This document shows, piece by piece, positions 1-8,447 of a stretch of 64,000 nucleotides of DNA. Made by a program: the position numbers and the translations under genes. The notes under the pieces are model-generated. The model was not told where the DNA came from. It was given only the letters and a program-made list of their open reading frames with translations, and searched no databases. Each line of letters opens with the position of its first letter. Positions within the stretch are counted from its first letter, which is position 1. The DNA comes from Selenomonas sp. WCT3 (GTDB lineage: Bacteria; Bacillota; Negativicutes; Selenomonadales; Selenomonadaceae): positions 18,365 through 82,364 of the forward strand of contig FNCM01000013.1 in assembly GCA_900100835.1 (NCBI GenBank), in the 5' to 3' direction.

Positions 1-2
1 CT

Positions 3-374
3 GGGCTTACGGAGGAGATTCTTGTCGAGTCGAAGGCCTGCCGCACGGATGAGATTGGCAGTGATACGCATCCGGGGACAAAGCGGGTACTGACGGCTCA
101 TGGCATTCCCTTTACGCCGCGGCAAGCACGGCAGATTCGGCGCAGTGATTACGAGGAATATGACCTGATTATCGCCATGGATGATGAAAATATGTGCGAT
201 TTATCGCGCTTGACAGGCGGCGATCCGCAGGGAAAGTGCCACTTGCTGCTGGAATATGCCGGGGAATCCCGTGAGGTGGCCGATCCCTGGTATACGGGGA
301 ATTTTGAAGTCACCTATGCAGACGTTACGAAGGGATGTCGATTCCTGCTGGACAAAATTAAGCCGATGCGGTAA
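3..374 (+). CDS. Low-molecular-weight protein tyrosine phosphatase, 3' part
   Basis: The reading frame is open from the left edge of the window and ends at a TAA at 372-374, so the 5' end, including the catalytic CX5R loop, lies outside. The visible C-terminal 123 residues carry the family's LIIAMDDEN segment and the DPWYTGNFEVTY segment, whose Asp is the general acid in this fold (usual form DP[YW]). These enzymes dephosphorylate tyrosine in the cytoplasm; in bacteria they often control polysaccharide export kinases, but no such partner is adjacent here. The next gene starts 96 bases downstream on the same strand. The identification is firm, the substrate is unknown. Confidence 0.85.
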   Translation, partial: GLTEEILVESKACRTDEIGSDTHPGTKRVLTAHGIPFTPRQARQIRRSDYEEYDLIIAMDDENMCDLSRLTGGDPQGKCHLLLEYAGESREVADPWYTGNFEVTYADVTKGCRFLLDKIKPMR

Positions 375-470
375 TATAGATAGGTAATTGTGTATAGGAG
401 TGTATCATTGTAAACCTAAAAGAGATACATTTCCGGCCGCAACGGAATTTTAATTAGAGAAGGTGCTTTA

Positions 471-1847
471 TTGGAATCAAGAGGAAGTTTTTCGACCCGT
501 CTGGGCTTTATTCTGGTTTCCGCTGGCTGTGCCATCGGCCTCGGTAATGTCTGGCGTTTCCCTTATATTACGGGAGAATATGGTGGCGCGGCATTCGTGC
601 TGATTTATCTGGTGTTCCTGGCCATCCTGGGCTTGCCAATCATGGTGGCGGAGTTTGCCGTTGGCCGTGCGAGTATCCGCAGTGCGGCAATGTCTTTCGA
701 TGCGCTCGAACCGAAAGGGACAAAGTGGCATCTTTATAAGTATGGAGCCATTGCGGGCAATTTGCTCTTGATGATGTTCTACACCACGGTGTCCGGCTGG
801 ATGCTCTACTATCTCTATAAGATGGCTTCGGGTGGCATGGAAGGGCTGGATGCCGCGGGGGTTGGCGCTGTCTTTGGTGCTCTGCTGCAGGACCCGGTGA
901 CCATGGCTGGTTATATGATAGCCATCGTACTGCTCTGCGGCGGCGTCTGCTATTTAGGGGTACAGGCTGGTGTTGAGCGGATTACCAAATCCATGATGTC
1001 CTGTCTGCTGGTGCTCATGGTGGTGCTAGCGGTCAACAGCGTCCTGCTGCCAGGTGGCGAGGAAGGCCTGCGCTACTACCTGTATCCGGATTTCGGACGG
1101 TTAATGGAGTTTGGCATCAAGGAAGTCATCTTTGCGGCGATGGGCCAGGCGTTCTTCACGTTGTCCATCGGCATTGGTGCCTTAGCGATTTTCGGCAGCT
1201 ACATTGGCAAGACCAAACGCCTAACGGGTGAGGCAATCTGGGTGGTTCTGCTGGATACTTTCGTCGCAATCATGGCGGGCCTCATTATTTTCCCGGCTTG
1301 CTTTGCCTATGGTGTCAATCCGGCCAGTGGCCCGAATCTGTTGTTCGTGTCGCTGCCGAACGTATTTAACGCGATGCCCTTTGGCCGCCTTTGGGGAACC
1401 TTGTTCTTCCTGTTCATGACTTTTGCCTCCATGTCGACAGTCATTGCGGTATTTGAAAACCTCATTGTCTGCTTCTTCGAGCTCTTGCACAAGAATCGCA
1501 AGACCATCATCCGTTGGGGGATTCCGGTCATCATTCTGCTGTCGATGCCCTGCGTGTTGGGCTTTAACCTTTGGAGCGGTTTCCAGCCGCTGGGCCCAGG
1601 TTCGGGGGTGCTTGACCTGGAGGACTTCTTTGTCAGCAACAATTTGCTGCCCTTGGGGTCGCTCGTCTATTTGGCGTTCTGCACGAGCCGCTATGGCTGG
1701 GGCTGGGATAACTTCATCAAGGAGGCCAACACGGGCAAAGGAACGGCCTTCCCCACCTGCGTGCGTTTCTATGTGACTTGGATTTTGCCGCTTATCGTAC
1801 TCGTCATCTTCATTAACGGGTATCATGCGCTGTTTTTCAGTAAGTAA
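471..1847 (+). CDS. Sodium-dependent transporter, NSS (SNF) family
   Basis: A 458-residue integral membrane protein with about eleven hydrophobic segments. The N-terminus reads GFILVSAGCAIGLGNVWRFP, the signature of neurotransmitter:sodium symporters, where the unwound TM1 binds substrate and sodium. It should import an amino acid or related amine with sodium across the inner membrane (bacterial relatives include TnaT and MhsT for tryptophan and hydrophobic amino acids). The start is a TTG preceded by AGAAGG. The gene is monocistronic and ends in a strong hairpin terminator. The exact substrate cannot be read from the sequence. Confidence 0.9.
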   Translation: MESRGSFSTRLGFILVSAGCAIGLGNVWRFPYITGEYGGAAFVLIYLVFLAILGLPIMVAEFAVGRASIRSAAMSFDALEPKGTKWHLYKYGAIAGNLLLMMFYTTVSGWMLYYLYKMASGGMEGLDAAGVGAVFGALLQDPVTMAGYMIAIVLLCGGVCYLGVQAGVERITKSMMSCLLVLMVVLAVNSVLLPGGEEGLRYYLYPDFGRLMEFGIKEVIFAAMGQAFFTLSIGIGALAIFGSYIGKTKRLTGEAIWVVLLDTFVAIMAGLIIFPACFAYGVNPASGPNLLFVSLPNVFNAMPFGRLWGTLFFLFMTFASMSTVIAVFENLIVCFFELLHKNRKTIIRWGIPVIILLSMPCVLGFNLWSGFQPLGPGSGVLDLEDFFVSNNLLPLGSLVYLAFCTSRYGWGWDNFIKEANTGKGTAFPTCVRFYVTWILPLIVLVIFINGYHALFFSK

Positions 1848-1860
1848 AAATGGGCTGTAA

Positions 1861-1928
1861 AAGCCTTGGCCTATGCCCCCGCTGACTTGGATTCGAGTCA
1901 GCGGGGGTATTGTATTTTGCCCAAGGCT
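1861..1928 (+). terminator. Nested hairpin terminator after the NSS transporter
   Basis: A 12-bp perfect stem (1876-1887 with 1896-1907, GC-rich) with an 8-nt loop is nested in an outer stem formed by AGCCTTGGC near 1862 and its near-complement near 1919. A T-rich run follows the inner stem. Confidence 0.75.
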
Positions 1929-1942
1929 GGATATTTTATTCT

Positions 1943-1971
1943 TGGCAAACTTTGAACATTGGCGTTATAAT
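1943..1971 (+). promoter_or_regulatory. Sigma-70 promoter for the zinc-ribbon / NagZ-like operon
   Basis: TGGCAA, 17-bp spacer, TATAAT at 1966-1971, about 64 bases before the ATG at 2035. The spacer (…GAACATTGGCGT) closely resembles the spacers of promoters at 56087 and 58577 (see findings). Confidence 0.6.
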
Positions 1972-2034
1972 TATTTTTGGAATAATTCGATGCATATGAG
2001 ACGTTAGAATGCATTGGCATTAGGAGGTTTATTC

Positions 2035-2916
2035 ATGGAAAATAGGGAAACTGCGACTGCTGAATGGCGTTGCAGTTGCGGTCAGTCTGGCAACAAGGGC
2101 AATTTCTGTGTGAAATGCGGAAAGCCGCGTCCGATAAGCCAGCCACAACCATCACAACCGCAGCAGCCACAGCAGCCTATGCAGCAGCTGCCGCCGCAAA
2201 ACCAGCAGGCCTATGGACATCCGCCTTACGGGCAGCAGCAATACAGTCAGCCACCTTATCAGCCGCAGTATCAGCAGCCGATGTATGGCCAGCCGGTTTA
2301 TCAGCAGCCATACCAGCAGCCGGAGGACAAGAATAAGAACCTCAAAATCGGACTGGGGATTGCTGCCCTGATTTTGGTGCTGGTGCTGGTATTCTTTGCG
2401 ATGAAGGAAGGCGCCCTGGGGGATGAACCGGCACCGAGCAACTACAGTTCCGTATCGAAAAACGGCGAGAAAGCGGCCCAAAACCAGAATGCCGACAAGA
2501 AGCAGGATGGCAGCCGCGAAATGCAGACAGATCTTTCCCTGGGAGGAATGGACCTGGGCATGACCGTGGCGCAGATGCACGAGACGCTGGGGCAGGAACT
2601 GTCCACGAAGCAGAAGGACGGTATGGTATTCTACCAATATCCGACCGTGGAGGTTGGTACCCGTGGGGATATCGTCACTTCCCTGGTATCGGAGACGGGC
2701 AGTGCCCTGACGAAACGCGGCCTGCATGAAGGCTCTCTGTTGCGTGAGGTAACGAACACCTATGGTACGGACTACATGAAGTCGGAGTATGGCGGCAAAG
2801 ACCTTTACGAATACCGCTATACGGATCTTCAGGGACAGACGGGCATCCTGCGCTTTGCGGTAGTTCAGGGAACGGATACGGTTAACTACATCAGTATCCG
2901 CCGGGCTACGGAGTAA
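2035..2916 (+). CDS. Zinc-ribbon single-pass membrane protein with Q/P-rich linker
   Basis: A 293-residue protein. Residues 13-28 form a short zinc ribbon (C13, C15, C25, C28; FCxxCGKP). A Gln/Pro/Tyr-rich low-complexity linker follows to about residue 100, then one transmembrane helix (about 102-124) and a C-terminal domain with the pattern LGMTVAQMHETLG that recalls small outer-membrane-assembly lipoprotein folds (BamE/SmpA-like), although this is only a resemblance. The ATG at 2035 is chosen over an in-frame TTG at 2014 because TAGGAGG sits 7 bases before it. The C-terminal part is predicted to be extracytoplasmic. It heads an apparent operon with the NagZ-like gene 15 bases downstream and shares its architecture with the gene at 4075. 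Function unknown; envelope role inferred from context. Confidence 0.75.
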   Translation: MENRETATAEWRCSCGQSGNKGNFCVKCGKPRPISQPQPSQPQQPQQPMQQLPPQNQQAYGHPPYGQQQYSQPPYQPQYQQPMYGQPVYQQPYQQPEDKNKNLKIGLGIAALILVLVLVFFAMKEGALGDEPAPSNYSSVSKNGEKAAQNQNADKKQDGSREMQTDLSLGGMDLGMTVAQMHETLGQELSTKQKDGMVFYQYPTVEVGTRGDIVTSLVSETGSALTKRGLHEGSLLREVTNTYGTDYMKSEYGGKDLYEYRYTDLQGQTGILRFAVVQGTDTVNYISIRRATE

Positions 2917-2931
2917 CGCAGGAGAATCACT

Positions 2932-4071
2932 ATGAATAAGAAAAAATGGGCAATCGCCCTAAGTTTTATGGTGGGGGCCTTGGCACTTTGTACCGGCTGT
3001 CAGCTGACCGCTGATACGGGCAGGGCGCTGGAGGATAAACCCGCTCAGACGCTGGATGAGCAGGTGGATACCATCGTGGAATCCATGACCCTACCAGAAA
3101 AAGTTGGGCAGATGGTCATGATTGGTATCTATGGTACCGATGTAAATGATGATAGTTTGTTTATGATGCATCAGTACCATATCGGCAATATCATCCTGTT
3201 TGACCGCAATCTGGAATCGGCTGAGCAGACCAAGGCCCTTACGGACCACCTTCGCCAGCAGGCCGAGCAGAAAGTGCCCCTCTTTATTGGGATTGATGAA
3301 GAGGGTGGGGCGGTAGTTCGTGGCAAGGCCTTTATCACGCCGCCGCCGTCCCAGCAGGAAATCGGCGCATCGGGGGATGTCACCCAGGCGGAAGGCTGGG
3401 CAGATAGGACCGCGCAGCAGTTAAAAAGCTTGGGAATTAATGTAAATTTTGCCCCGGTGGCTGATTTGGGCGGCACCCGCGGCCGCTCCTATGGAAAGGA
3501 CCCCGGGCAGGTATCCAAATTCTTAGCGGCTGCAGCCCAGGGGTACGAGAAAAACCGGGTAATGTATGCCCTCAAGCATTTCCCCGGAATTGGCCGTGGA
3601 ACGGTGGATACCCATCTTGATGTCTCATCCGTCATGGCCAGCCGTGAGGAACTCATGCAAAAGGATATCGTGCCCTTCAAGGACATAATCAGCAGCCGCG
3701 CGGATGAAGATTCCTTCATTTTGGTGGGGCATCTGAAATACAGGGCCTTTGACCCCGGCCGGCCGGCCAGCCAATCGCCAGCGATTGTGACGGACCTTTT
3801 GCGGAAGGAACTGGGCTATGATGGCATCATCATAACGGATGACCTGAATATGGGGGCCGTTGCCAAATACAGCAGTCCCCGCGACCGCGGCATCCAGTCG
3901 GTTAAGGCGGGCGTTGACATGATTATGATGTGTCATGAATATTCCTATGCAACGGAAGCCTATCTGGGGATTCTCGAAGCTGTCGAAACGGGTGAGATTC
4001 CGGAACAGCGAATCGATGAATCCGTAAAAAGGATTGTAAAAGCAAAATTATTGCACCAAGGGAAGGAGTAA
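2932..4071 (+). CDS. Glycoside hydrolase family 3 lipoprotein, NagZ-like beta-N-acetylhexosaminidase
   Basis: A 379-residue protein with a lipoprotein signal peptide (lipobox LCTGC, Cys23) and a GH3 TIM-barrel. Visible motifs are IGIDEEGGAVVRG, KHFPGIGRGTVDTHLDV and TDDLNMGAV. In the NagZ branch the Asp of the last motif is the nucleophile and the Asp-His pair of the KHFPG…DSH motif is the acid/base; here the pair is kept as D-T-H, although the usual GHG is replaced by GIG. It should cleave N-acetylglucosamine from peptidoglycan or muropeptides, anchored to a membrane. It lies between two zinc-ribbon membrane protein genes with gaps of 15 and 3 bases, so the three probably form one envelope operon. 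Confidence 0.85.
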   Translation: MNKKKWAIALSFMVGALALCTGCQLTADTGRALEDKPAQTLDEQVDTIVESMTLPEKVGQMVMIGIYGTDVNDDSLFMMHQYHIGNIILFDRNLESAEQTKALTDHLRQQAEQKVPLFIGIDEEGGAVVRGKAFITPPPSQQEIGASGDVTQAEGWADRTAQQLKSLGINVNFAPVADLGGTRGRSYGKDPGQVSKFLAAAAQGYEKNRVMYALKHFPGIGRGTVDTHLDVSSVMASREELMQKDIVPFKDIISSRADEDSFILVGHLKYRAFDPGRPASQSPAIVTDLLRKELGYDGIIITDDLNMGAVAKYSSPRDRGIQSVKAGVDMIMMCHEYSYATEAYLGILEAVETGEIPEQRIDESVKRIVKAKLLHQGKE

Positions 4072-4074
4072 CCA

Positions 4075-4434
4075 ATGGAAGAACAGCAGGAAAAACAGGC
4101 GGTACAGGAGCAGGAATGGACCTGCTCCTGCGGCCATAAGAATATGGGAAATTTCTGTGAGATGTGCGGCAAGCCGCGGGCGGCGGCAGAACCCGCAACG
4201 GACGTTAATGGTGAGGTGTCCGAGGATACCCAGCCCCAGCCGGTAATCACACCGGAGATGGAGGCGGCAGCCCAAGCTGCGTCCCAGGAGGAAGTACCGC
4301 CGGCACCCCAGCCCCAGCAGCCGCCAATGGATGCGACCCAGAGCATGCCGCCTGTGCGGGAACTTGCTCCTATGCCACAGCAGCAGCCTTGGCAGCAGGG
4401 CATGCCGCAGCAGCCGATGGTACAGCCCCAGTAG
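4075..4434 (+). CDS. Zinc-ribbon protein, N-terminal half (cut by an amber codon)
   Basis: 119 codons with a zinc ribbon (C17, C19, C28, C31; FCEMCGKPR) and an acidic, then Gln/Pro-rich linker. Translation stops at TAG 4432-4434 inside the linker. The same frame reopens at once and continues to 5472 with the transmembrane and C-terminal domains that the upstream paralogue (2035-2916) carries on a single chain. The stop replaces what is most simply a CAG glutamine codon in a CAG/CCA-rich stretch. The start ATG is 3 bases after the previous stop and has AAGGAG upstream. Either a recent nonsense mutation, a sequencing error or readthrough would explain it. Confidence 0.7.
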   Translation: MEEQQEKQAVQEQEWTCSCGHKNMGNFCEMCGKPRAAAEPATDVNGEVSEDTQPQPVITPEMEAAAQAASQEEVPPAPQPQQPPMDATQSMPPVRELAPMPQQQPWQQGMPQQPMVQPQ

Positions 4435-4443
4435 CCACCATAC

Positions 4444-5472
4444 ATGGCACCGCCGCCACCGCCGGGTTACGGCTATGGACCAATGCCGCCGAAAAAGAAA
4501 CATACGACGCAGATTCTTATCGGCATCGTAGTAGCGCTCCTCATCGTTGCCGTAGGTGCCTTTGCCTATGTCCGCGGAGCGGAAGACCGCTATGTAGCCA
4601 AATGTGTCAAGGGCGAGGAAGTTGTCACCGAGGTGCAGAATCTCCTGAAAGAGACAAAAGACCTCAATGGTGACCCCGATGCCGATGCGACCAAGGACTT
4701 TGTTGTCCGCTTGGATAAAGCGGGCGAGAACCTGGATAAACTGGCCCGCGACCTCAAGTCTTCGCGTACTGGCAGCAAGTACAAGGATGCCAATCAGAAA
4801 CTGGTTGAGGCCGTTCAGCTGGAGCGAAGCCTCATCGATGACACCAAAACAGTCGTCAATCAGCCTCTCGATAAGGGGACAGACGAGGTGGTAAAACGCG
4901 TTCAGGCCAACACCAAAGATTTGGCTGAACGTGCAGGCGAGATTCAGATTTCCAAGACGGATTTTGCCACGGCGATGCAGCTTAGTGCGCTACCCGATGA
5001 TCTCAAGGCCTATATTAACAAGAAAAAGGCCATCGAGGAACAAAAACGTATCGAGGCCGAACGCCGTGCGGCTGAAGCCGAAGCCGCGCGTAAACAGGCC
5101 ATCCGTGACCGCCAGGCTGCACGCAACCAGCGGATTATCGATGCTTCCAATGGCGTAGAATTCCTGGCCACCAGTGTTCGCCGCACCAGCGCAAATCGAC
5201 TGGATATCGACGGCTATTTCTACAACGGTTCGTATAATTCCATCCAGAAAGTAAGCAGCATGACGCTGAATATCACGCTCTATAATAACGGTGCGCAGGT
5301 ATATTCGGATCACTTCTATTTTTACAACGACATGTACCTCGGCTCGCTGAGTCCGAAAGGACGTCAGAACCAGAGCCTCTGGGTAACGACAAACGGTCAG
5401 TCGATTCCAGAGTTTGATGAGTTTGAAGTAAATTCTACGAACGTACATTGGACGTATTGGCGAAACTTCTAA
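4444..5472 (+). CDS. C-terminal half of the split zinc-ribbon membrane protein
   Basis: Same frame as 4075-4434, resuming directly after the TAG; the first ATG is at 4444, but no ribosome binding site precedes it, so independent expression is doubtful. The 342 residues start with a Pro-rich stretch, then one transmembrane helix (about residues 23-43), a long helical coiled-coil region rich in Lys/Glu/Arg/Ala including EEQKRIEAERRAAEAEAARK, and a C-terminal beta-rich domain with many Asn, Tyr and Ser residues. The extracytoplasmic domain is not one I recognise. Together with the N-terminal part it would make a protein of about 465 residues. The gene ends before a bidirectional terminator shared with metQ. 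Confidence 0.65.
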   Translation: MAPPPPPGYGYGPMPPKKKHTTQILIGIVVALLIVAVGAFAYVRGAEDRYVAKCVKGEEVVTEVQNLLKETKDLNGDPDADATKDFVVRLDKAGENLDKLARDLKSSRTGSKYKDANQKLVEAVQLERSLIDDTKTVVNQPLDKGTDEVVKRVQANTKDLAERAGEIQISKTDFATAMQLSALPDDLKAYINKKKAIEEQKRIEAERRAAEAEAARKQAIRDRQAARNQRIIDASNGVEFLATSVRRTSANRLDIDGYFYNGSYNSIQKVSSMTLNITLYNNGAQVYSDHFYFYNDMYLGSLSPKGRQNQSLWVTTNGQSIPEFDEFEVNSTNVHWTYWRNF

Positions 5473-5475
5473 AAC

Positions 5476-5519
5476 GCAACAAAAAGCATGTGGACGATTC
5501 CACATGCTTTTTTGTTGCA
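5476..5519. terminator. Bidirectional terminator between the zinc-ribbon gene and metQ
   Basis: A long stem (GCAAC and AAAAAGCATGTGGA at 5476-5494 with complement at 5499-5519, loop CGAT) flanked by A-run and T-run, so it works on both strands for the convergent genes. Confidence 0.85.
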
Positions 5520-5539
5520 TTTAAAATTTAGCGATAAGA

Positions 5540-6382
5540 TTAGAAGGCTGCGACGACAGCACCTTTGTATTTATCGTTGATGAAGGCCTTTACTTCCGGG
5601 CTCTGCAGAGCTTTGATGAGGGCCTGGATTTCCGGACGGTCTTTGTCCCCTTCGCGGACAGCAAGGATGTTGACATAGGGGGACGTGCTGTCCTCCATGA
5701 ACAGGGCATCCTTCGTCGGAACCAGGTTAATCTGCATAGCATAGTTGGTGTTGATGACAGCGGCATCAACATCTTCCAGGGTACGCGGTACCTGAGCTGC
5801 TTCTACTTCCTGGAATTTGAAGTTGTGCGGGTTTTCGGCGATGTCCTGAACCGTAGCCTTTTCGCCGGCGCCGTCTTTAAGCTTCAAGAGACCTGCTTTT
5901 TCCAACAGCAGCAGAGCGCGGCCGCCGTTGGTCGGGTCGTTGGGAATGGAAATCGATGCGCCGTCTTTGAGCTCCTTGAGGTCTTTGACCTTCTTGGAAT
6001 AGACGCCCATCGGCTCGATGTGAATGCCAGCAGCATTAATGAGTTTGACTTCTTTGTGTTCTTCCATGAAGTTCTTGAGGTACGGTTCATGCTGGAAGAA
6101 GTTGGCATCCAGCTCCTTGTCGTTCAAGGCCAGGTTCGGCTGAACGTAGTCGCTGAACTCGACGATGTCCAGTTTGATGCCGTCTTTTTCCAGCATCGGT
6201 TTTACAATCTCGAGGATTTCGCCATGGGGGACAGCCGTTGCGCCGACCTTCAGCGTTTTCATGCCCGAGGAATTCTGGGCTACGGCACTGGTGCCGGAGC
6301 TAGCAGAGTCACTGCCACCGCAGCCAGCGAGGGCAAGGCAGGCGACGGCAAGGGTCGCGATAAGTGCAAGAATCTTTTTCAT
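5540..6382 (-). CDS. metQ: Methionine ABC transporter substrate-binding lipoprotein MetQ
   Basis: 280 residues with lipoprotein signal peptide (LALAGC, Cys21) and the NLPA/MetQ fold: KVGATAVPHGEIL at the start of the mature domain, FSDYVQPNLAL, and DANFFQHEPYL. It captures D- or L-methionine outside the cytoplasmic membrane and delivers it to MetI. Last gene of the metNIQ operon, 28 bases after metI, with AAGGAGG before the ATG. The ligand is inferred from the family and operon; some NLPA proteins bind cysteine or other methionine derivatives. Confidence 0.92.
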   Translation of the reverse strand: MKKILALIATLAVACLALAGCGGSDSASSGTSAVAQNSSGMKTLKVGATAVPHGEILEIVKPMLEKDGIKLDIVEFSDYVQPNLALNDKELDANFFQHEPYLKNFMEEHKEVKLINAAGIHIEPMGVYSKKVKDLKELKDGASISIPNDPTNGGRALLLLEKAGLLKLKDGAGEKATVQDIAENPHNFKFQEVEAAQVPRTLEDVDAAVINTNYAMQINLVPTKDALFMEDSTSPYVNILAVREGDKDRPEIQALIKALQSPEVKAFINDKYKGAVVAAF

Positions 6383-6410
6383 AGGTAAGCCTCCTTGAAG
6401 TATAATCGGA

Positions 6411-7064
6411 TTACTTTTTATCTAGTTTTTTCGCCAGGGTATTACCCACAAGCTGGACTAGCTGGACTAAGATTATGAGGATAACCACGGTGGCAATCAT
6501 GATTTCCGGGCGGAAGCGCTGATAGCCGTAGCGGATAGCCAGGTCGCCGAGACCGCCGCCACCGATAGCACCGGCCATGGCGGATTCGCCAACCAGGCTG
6601 ATGATGACGGTGGTGAGCTGGGCCGTGATGCTGGCCCGCGATTCCGGCAGCAGAACCTTCCAGATAATCTGGAAGGGGGTAGCACCCATGGACTGGGCGG
6701 CCTCAATAAGACCGTAGGGAACCTCTTTGAGGCTGGTTTCCACCTGACGGCCGATAAAGGGAATCGAGGCGATGACCAGCGGAACCATAGCCGCCGAGGT
6801 GCCGATAGCCGTGCCGACAATCACGCGGGTCAGCGGGATGATGGCCACCATCAAGATGATAAAAGGAATGGAGCGGATGACGTTGACAACGGTGCCCAGG
6901 CATTGGTTAAAGCCTGGGGCCTCCAGAATCTGGCCCTTGCTGGTGGTATGCAGCAACACGCCCAAGGGAATGCCGATTATGGAAGCAATGACCATGGATA
7001 CCGCCACCATATAAACGGTTTCACCCAAAGCTTTAGTTAGCAGTGGAATCATGTCGGCGAACAT
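6411..7064 (-). CDS. metI: Methionine ABC transporter permease MetI
   Basis: About 217 residues with five or more transmembrane helices and the EAA-type loop (YGLIEAAQSMGATPFQIIWKV) that docks on MetN. It ends ALNT-like with VQLVGNTLAKKLDKK. Two starts are possible, ATG at 7064 and an in-frame TTG at 7070; GGAGGAGG lies upstream of both and I prefer the ATG. The 5' end overlaps the 3' end of metN by about 32 bases, which suggests translational coupling. Confidence 0.92.
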   Translation of the reverse strand: MFADMIPLLTKALGETVYMVAVSMVIASIIGIPLGVLLHTTSKGQILEAPGFNQCLGTVVNVIRSIPFIILMVAIIPLTRVIVGTAIGTSAAMVPLVIASIPFIGRQVETSLKEVPYGLIEAAQSMGATPFQIIWKVLLPESRASITAQLTTVIISLVGESAMAGAIGGGGLGDLAIRYGYQRFRPEIMIATVVILIILVQLVQLVGNTLAKKLDKK

Positions 7065-8094
7065 AGCCAATCACCTCCTCCTTGAGATCTTTCGCCTGCA
7101 GATAGGCGAGGGCCTCCTGAACCCGCTCATGAGGGCCCGTGAGCCCGACAATCATGCGGCCAAAAGGCGTCGACCGGATTTGGTCGAGGTTGCCAAAGAG
7201 CATGGTGGTCTCCACCTCCGGGAAGTTCCGTATCATACCGGCGATAACCGGGTCATCGGCCCGTTCCCCGATAAAGGTCAGCCGCACTAAGAGATAAGCA
7301 TCAGGGGCTGGCTCCTGGGAAACAATGCCGCCGCGGAAGGCCGCTGGCAAATCGTTCGAGAGCAGAACGCTGATGAACTCTTTCGTGATGGGCTGCTGGG
7401 GATTCGTAAAGACATCGATGACCGAACCCTGCTCGGCAATGACGCCTTTGTCGATGACGGCGACTTTATCGCAGATATCCTTGACGACCTGCATCTCATG
7501 GGTGATGACCACCACCGTCAGTTGCAGCTTGCGGTTGATGTCGCGAATGAGTTCGAGAATCGCCTTGGTGGTCTGCGGGTCAAGGGCACTGGTGGCCTCG
7601 TCACAAAGCAGTACCTTTGGCTCACTGGCCAGTGCCCGGGCGATGCCGACGCGCTGCTTCTGGCCACCGGATAACTGCGAGGGATACTGGTCCGCCTTGG
7701 CCTCCAGTCCCACCAGCTTCAACAGGGGCCGTACCTTTTCTTCGATTTTGTCGGCAGAAATTCCTGCTAATTTCAACGGGAATGCAATGTTCTCATAAAC
7801 GGTAGCCGACGAAAGCAGATTGAAATGCTGGAAGATCATACCGATATCCTTGCGGGCTTCCCGCAGCTCACGGGCAGACATCTTCGTCAGCTCCTTGCCA
7901 TCGACGAAGACCTGGCCGGCTGTGGGCCGTTCCAGCATATTGATGCAGCGCACCAGCGTTGACTTGCCAGCGCCGGACAGCCCGATGATGCCGAAAATCT
8001 CGCCGCGCGCAATCTCAAGGTCGATTCCCTTGAGTGCCTTGACCGGCCCGCTGGGGCTGTCATAAGTCTTCTCTATATGAGAGAGCTTAATCAT
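7033..8094 (-). CDS. metN: Methionine ABC transporter ATPase MetN
   Basis: 353 residues. Walker A GLSGAGKSTLVR, signature LSGGQKQRVGIARAL, Walker B VLLCDEATSALDP and the H-loop VVITHEM are all present. The last ~90 residues form the NIL domain (VRLTFIGERADDPVIAGMI…), which in MetN binds methionine and trans-inhibits transport. The ATG at 8094 is chosen because GGAGG lies 10 bases before it; an upstream in-frame extension to 8145 adds non-conserved residues. First gene of metNIQ. No SAM riboswitch is visible upstream; a promoter with a 17-nt dyad over its -35 is (8136-8165). Confidence 0.93.
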   Translation of the reverse strand: MIKLSHIEKTYDSPSGPVKALKGIDLEIARGEIFGIIGLSGAGKSTLVRCINMLERPTAGQVFVDGKELTKMSARELREARKDIGMIFQHFNLLSSATVYENIAFPLKLAGISADKIEEKVRPLLKLVGLEAKADQYPSQLSGGQKQRVGIARALASEPKVLLCDEATSALDPQTTKAILELIRDINRKLQLTVVVITHEMQVVKDICDKVAVIDKGVIAEQGSVIDVFTNPQQPITKEFISVLLSNDLPAAFRGGIVSQEPAPDAYLLVRLTFIGERADDPVIAGMIRNFPEVETTMLFGNLDQIRSTPFGRMIVGLTGPHERVQEALAYLQAKDLKEEVIGYVRRHDSTAN

Positions 8095-8135
8095 AAGCAC
8101 ATTTCCTCCAATTCCTATTAGTATTATATGTTTTG

Positions 8136-8165
8136 AATATAACACAGGGTTGACAACTTGTCAAC
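8136..8165 (-). promoter_or_regulatory. metNIQ promoter with dyad operator over the -35
   Basis: On the minus strand TTGACA (8164-8159), 17-bp spacer, TATATT (8141-8136), 40-odd bases before the metN start. A perfect 17-nt dyad, GTTGACAA-C-TTGTCAAC (8149-8165), covers the -35 hexamer, a good position for a repressor site. The regulator is not identified. Confidence 0.65.
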
Positions 8166-8327
8166 TGACAAACCAAGGTTATTTCGCTCTATACATATGC
8201 AAAAGACATTATATCATTAAATACGCACCAGATGCACAAATTTCACGATATATTTTATCGATGCGCACCATAGATTTTTCCTTTGGCAGAAATGCATCAG
8301 GAGCAGCCATAATTATCTTCCATTACC

Positions 8328-8356
8328 TTGACAGGGATAGGTTGGCGTGTTATCAT
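8328..8356 (+). promoter_or_regulatory. Promoter of a short antisense RNA
   Basis: TTGACA (8328-8333), exactly 17 bp, TATCAT (8351-8356): a near-consensus sigma-70 promoter with no protein-coding gene behind it. Transcription would start near 8363 and meet the terminator at 8387-8428. Confidence 0.7.
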
Positions 8357-8362
8357 CAAGAT

Positions 8363-8430
8363 AACGAATGAGAAACAAAAGATGCGAAAACCCCGTTAAT
8401 CAGCTTAGGACCTGATTAACGGGGTTTTCT
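8363..8430 (+). ncRNA. Predicted ~66-nt antitoxin RNA (par RNAII-like)
   Basis: The RNA runs from the promoter at 8328-8356 to a hairpin terminator with a 17-bp stem (8387-8403 with 8412-8428). Its 5' part contains TGAGAAACAAAAGAT (8369-8383), an exact direct repeat of 8528-8542. Since the toxin gene is read from the other strand, this makes the RNA perfectly complementary over 15 nt to the toxin mRNA across its TTG start codon. AACGAA (8363-8368 and 8517-8522) gives a second complementary block. Small size, convergent layout, shared terminator and dispersed complementarity are the hallmarks of the par/Fst antitoxin RNAII of Enterococcus plasmid pAD1. Prediction only. Confidence 0.65.
8387..8428. 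terminator. Bidirectional terminator shared by toxin mRNA and antisense RNA
   Basis: AAAACCCCGTTAATCAG (8387-8403) pairs perfectly with 8412-8428; A-run on one side, T-run on the other, so it can end both convergent transcripts. Confidence 0.85.
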
Positions 8431-8447
8431 ACGTTTTTTGATTAATC

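Noticed and set aside
8092-8165. SAM riboswitch before metN
   Set aside because: Only about 40 nt separate the predicted start from the metN ATG, and no SAM-I motif is present.
8150-8371. 73-codon open frame between metN and the toxin locus
   Set aside because: It starts inside the metN operator, lacks a ribosome binding site and overlaps the antisense RNA promoter.
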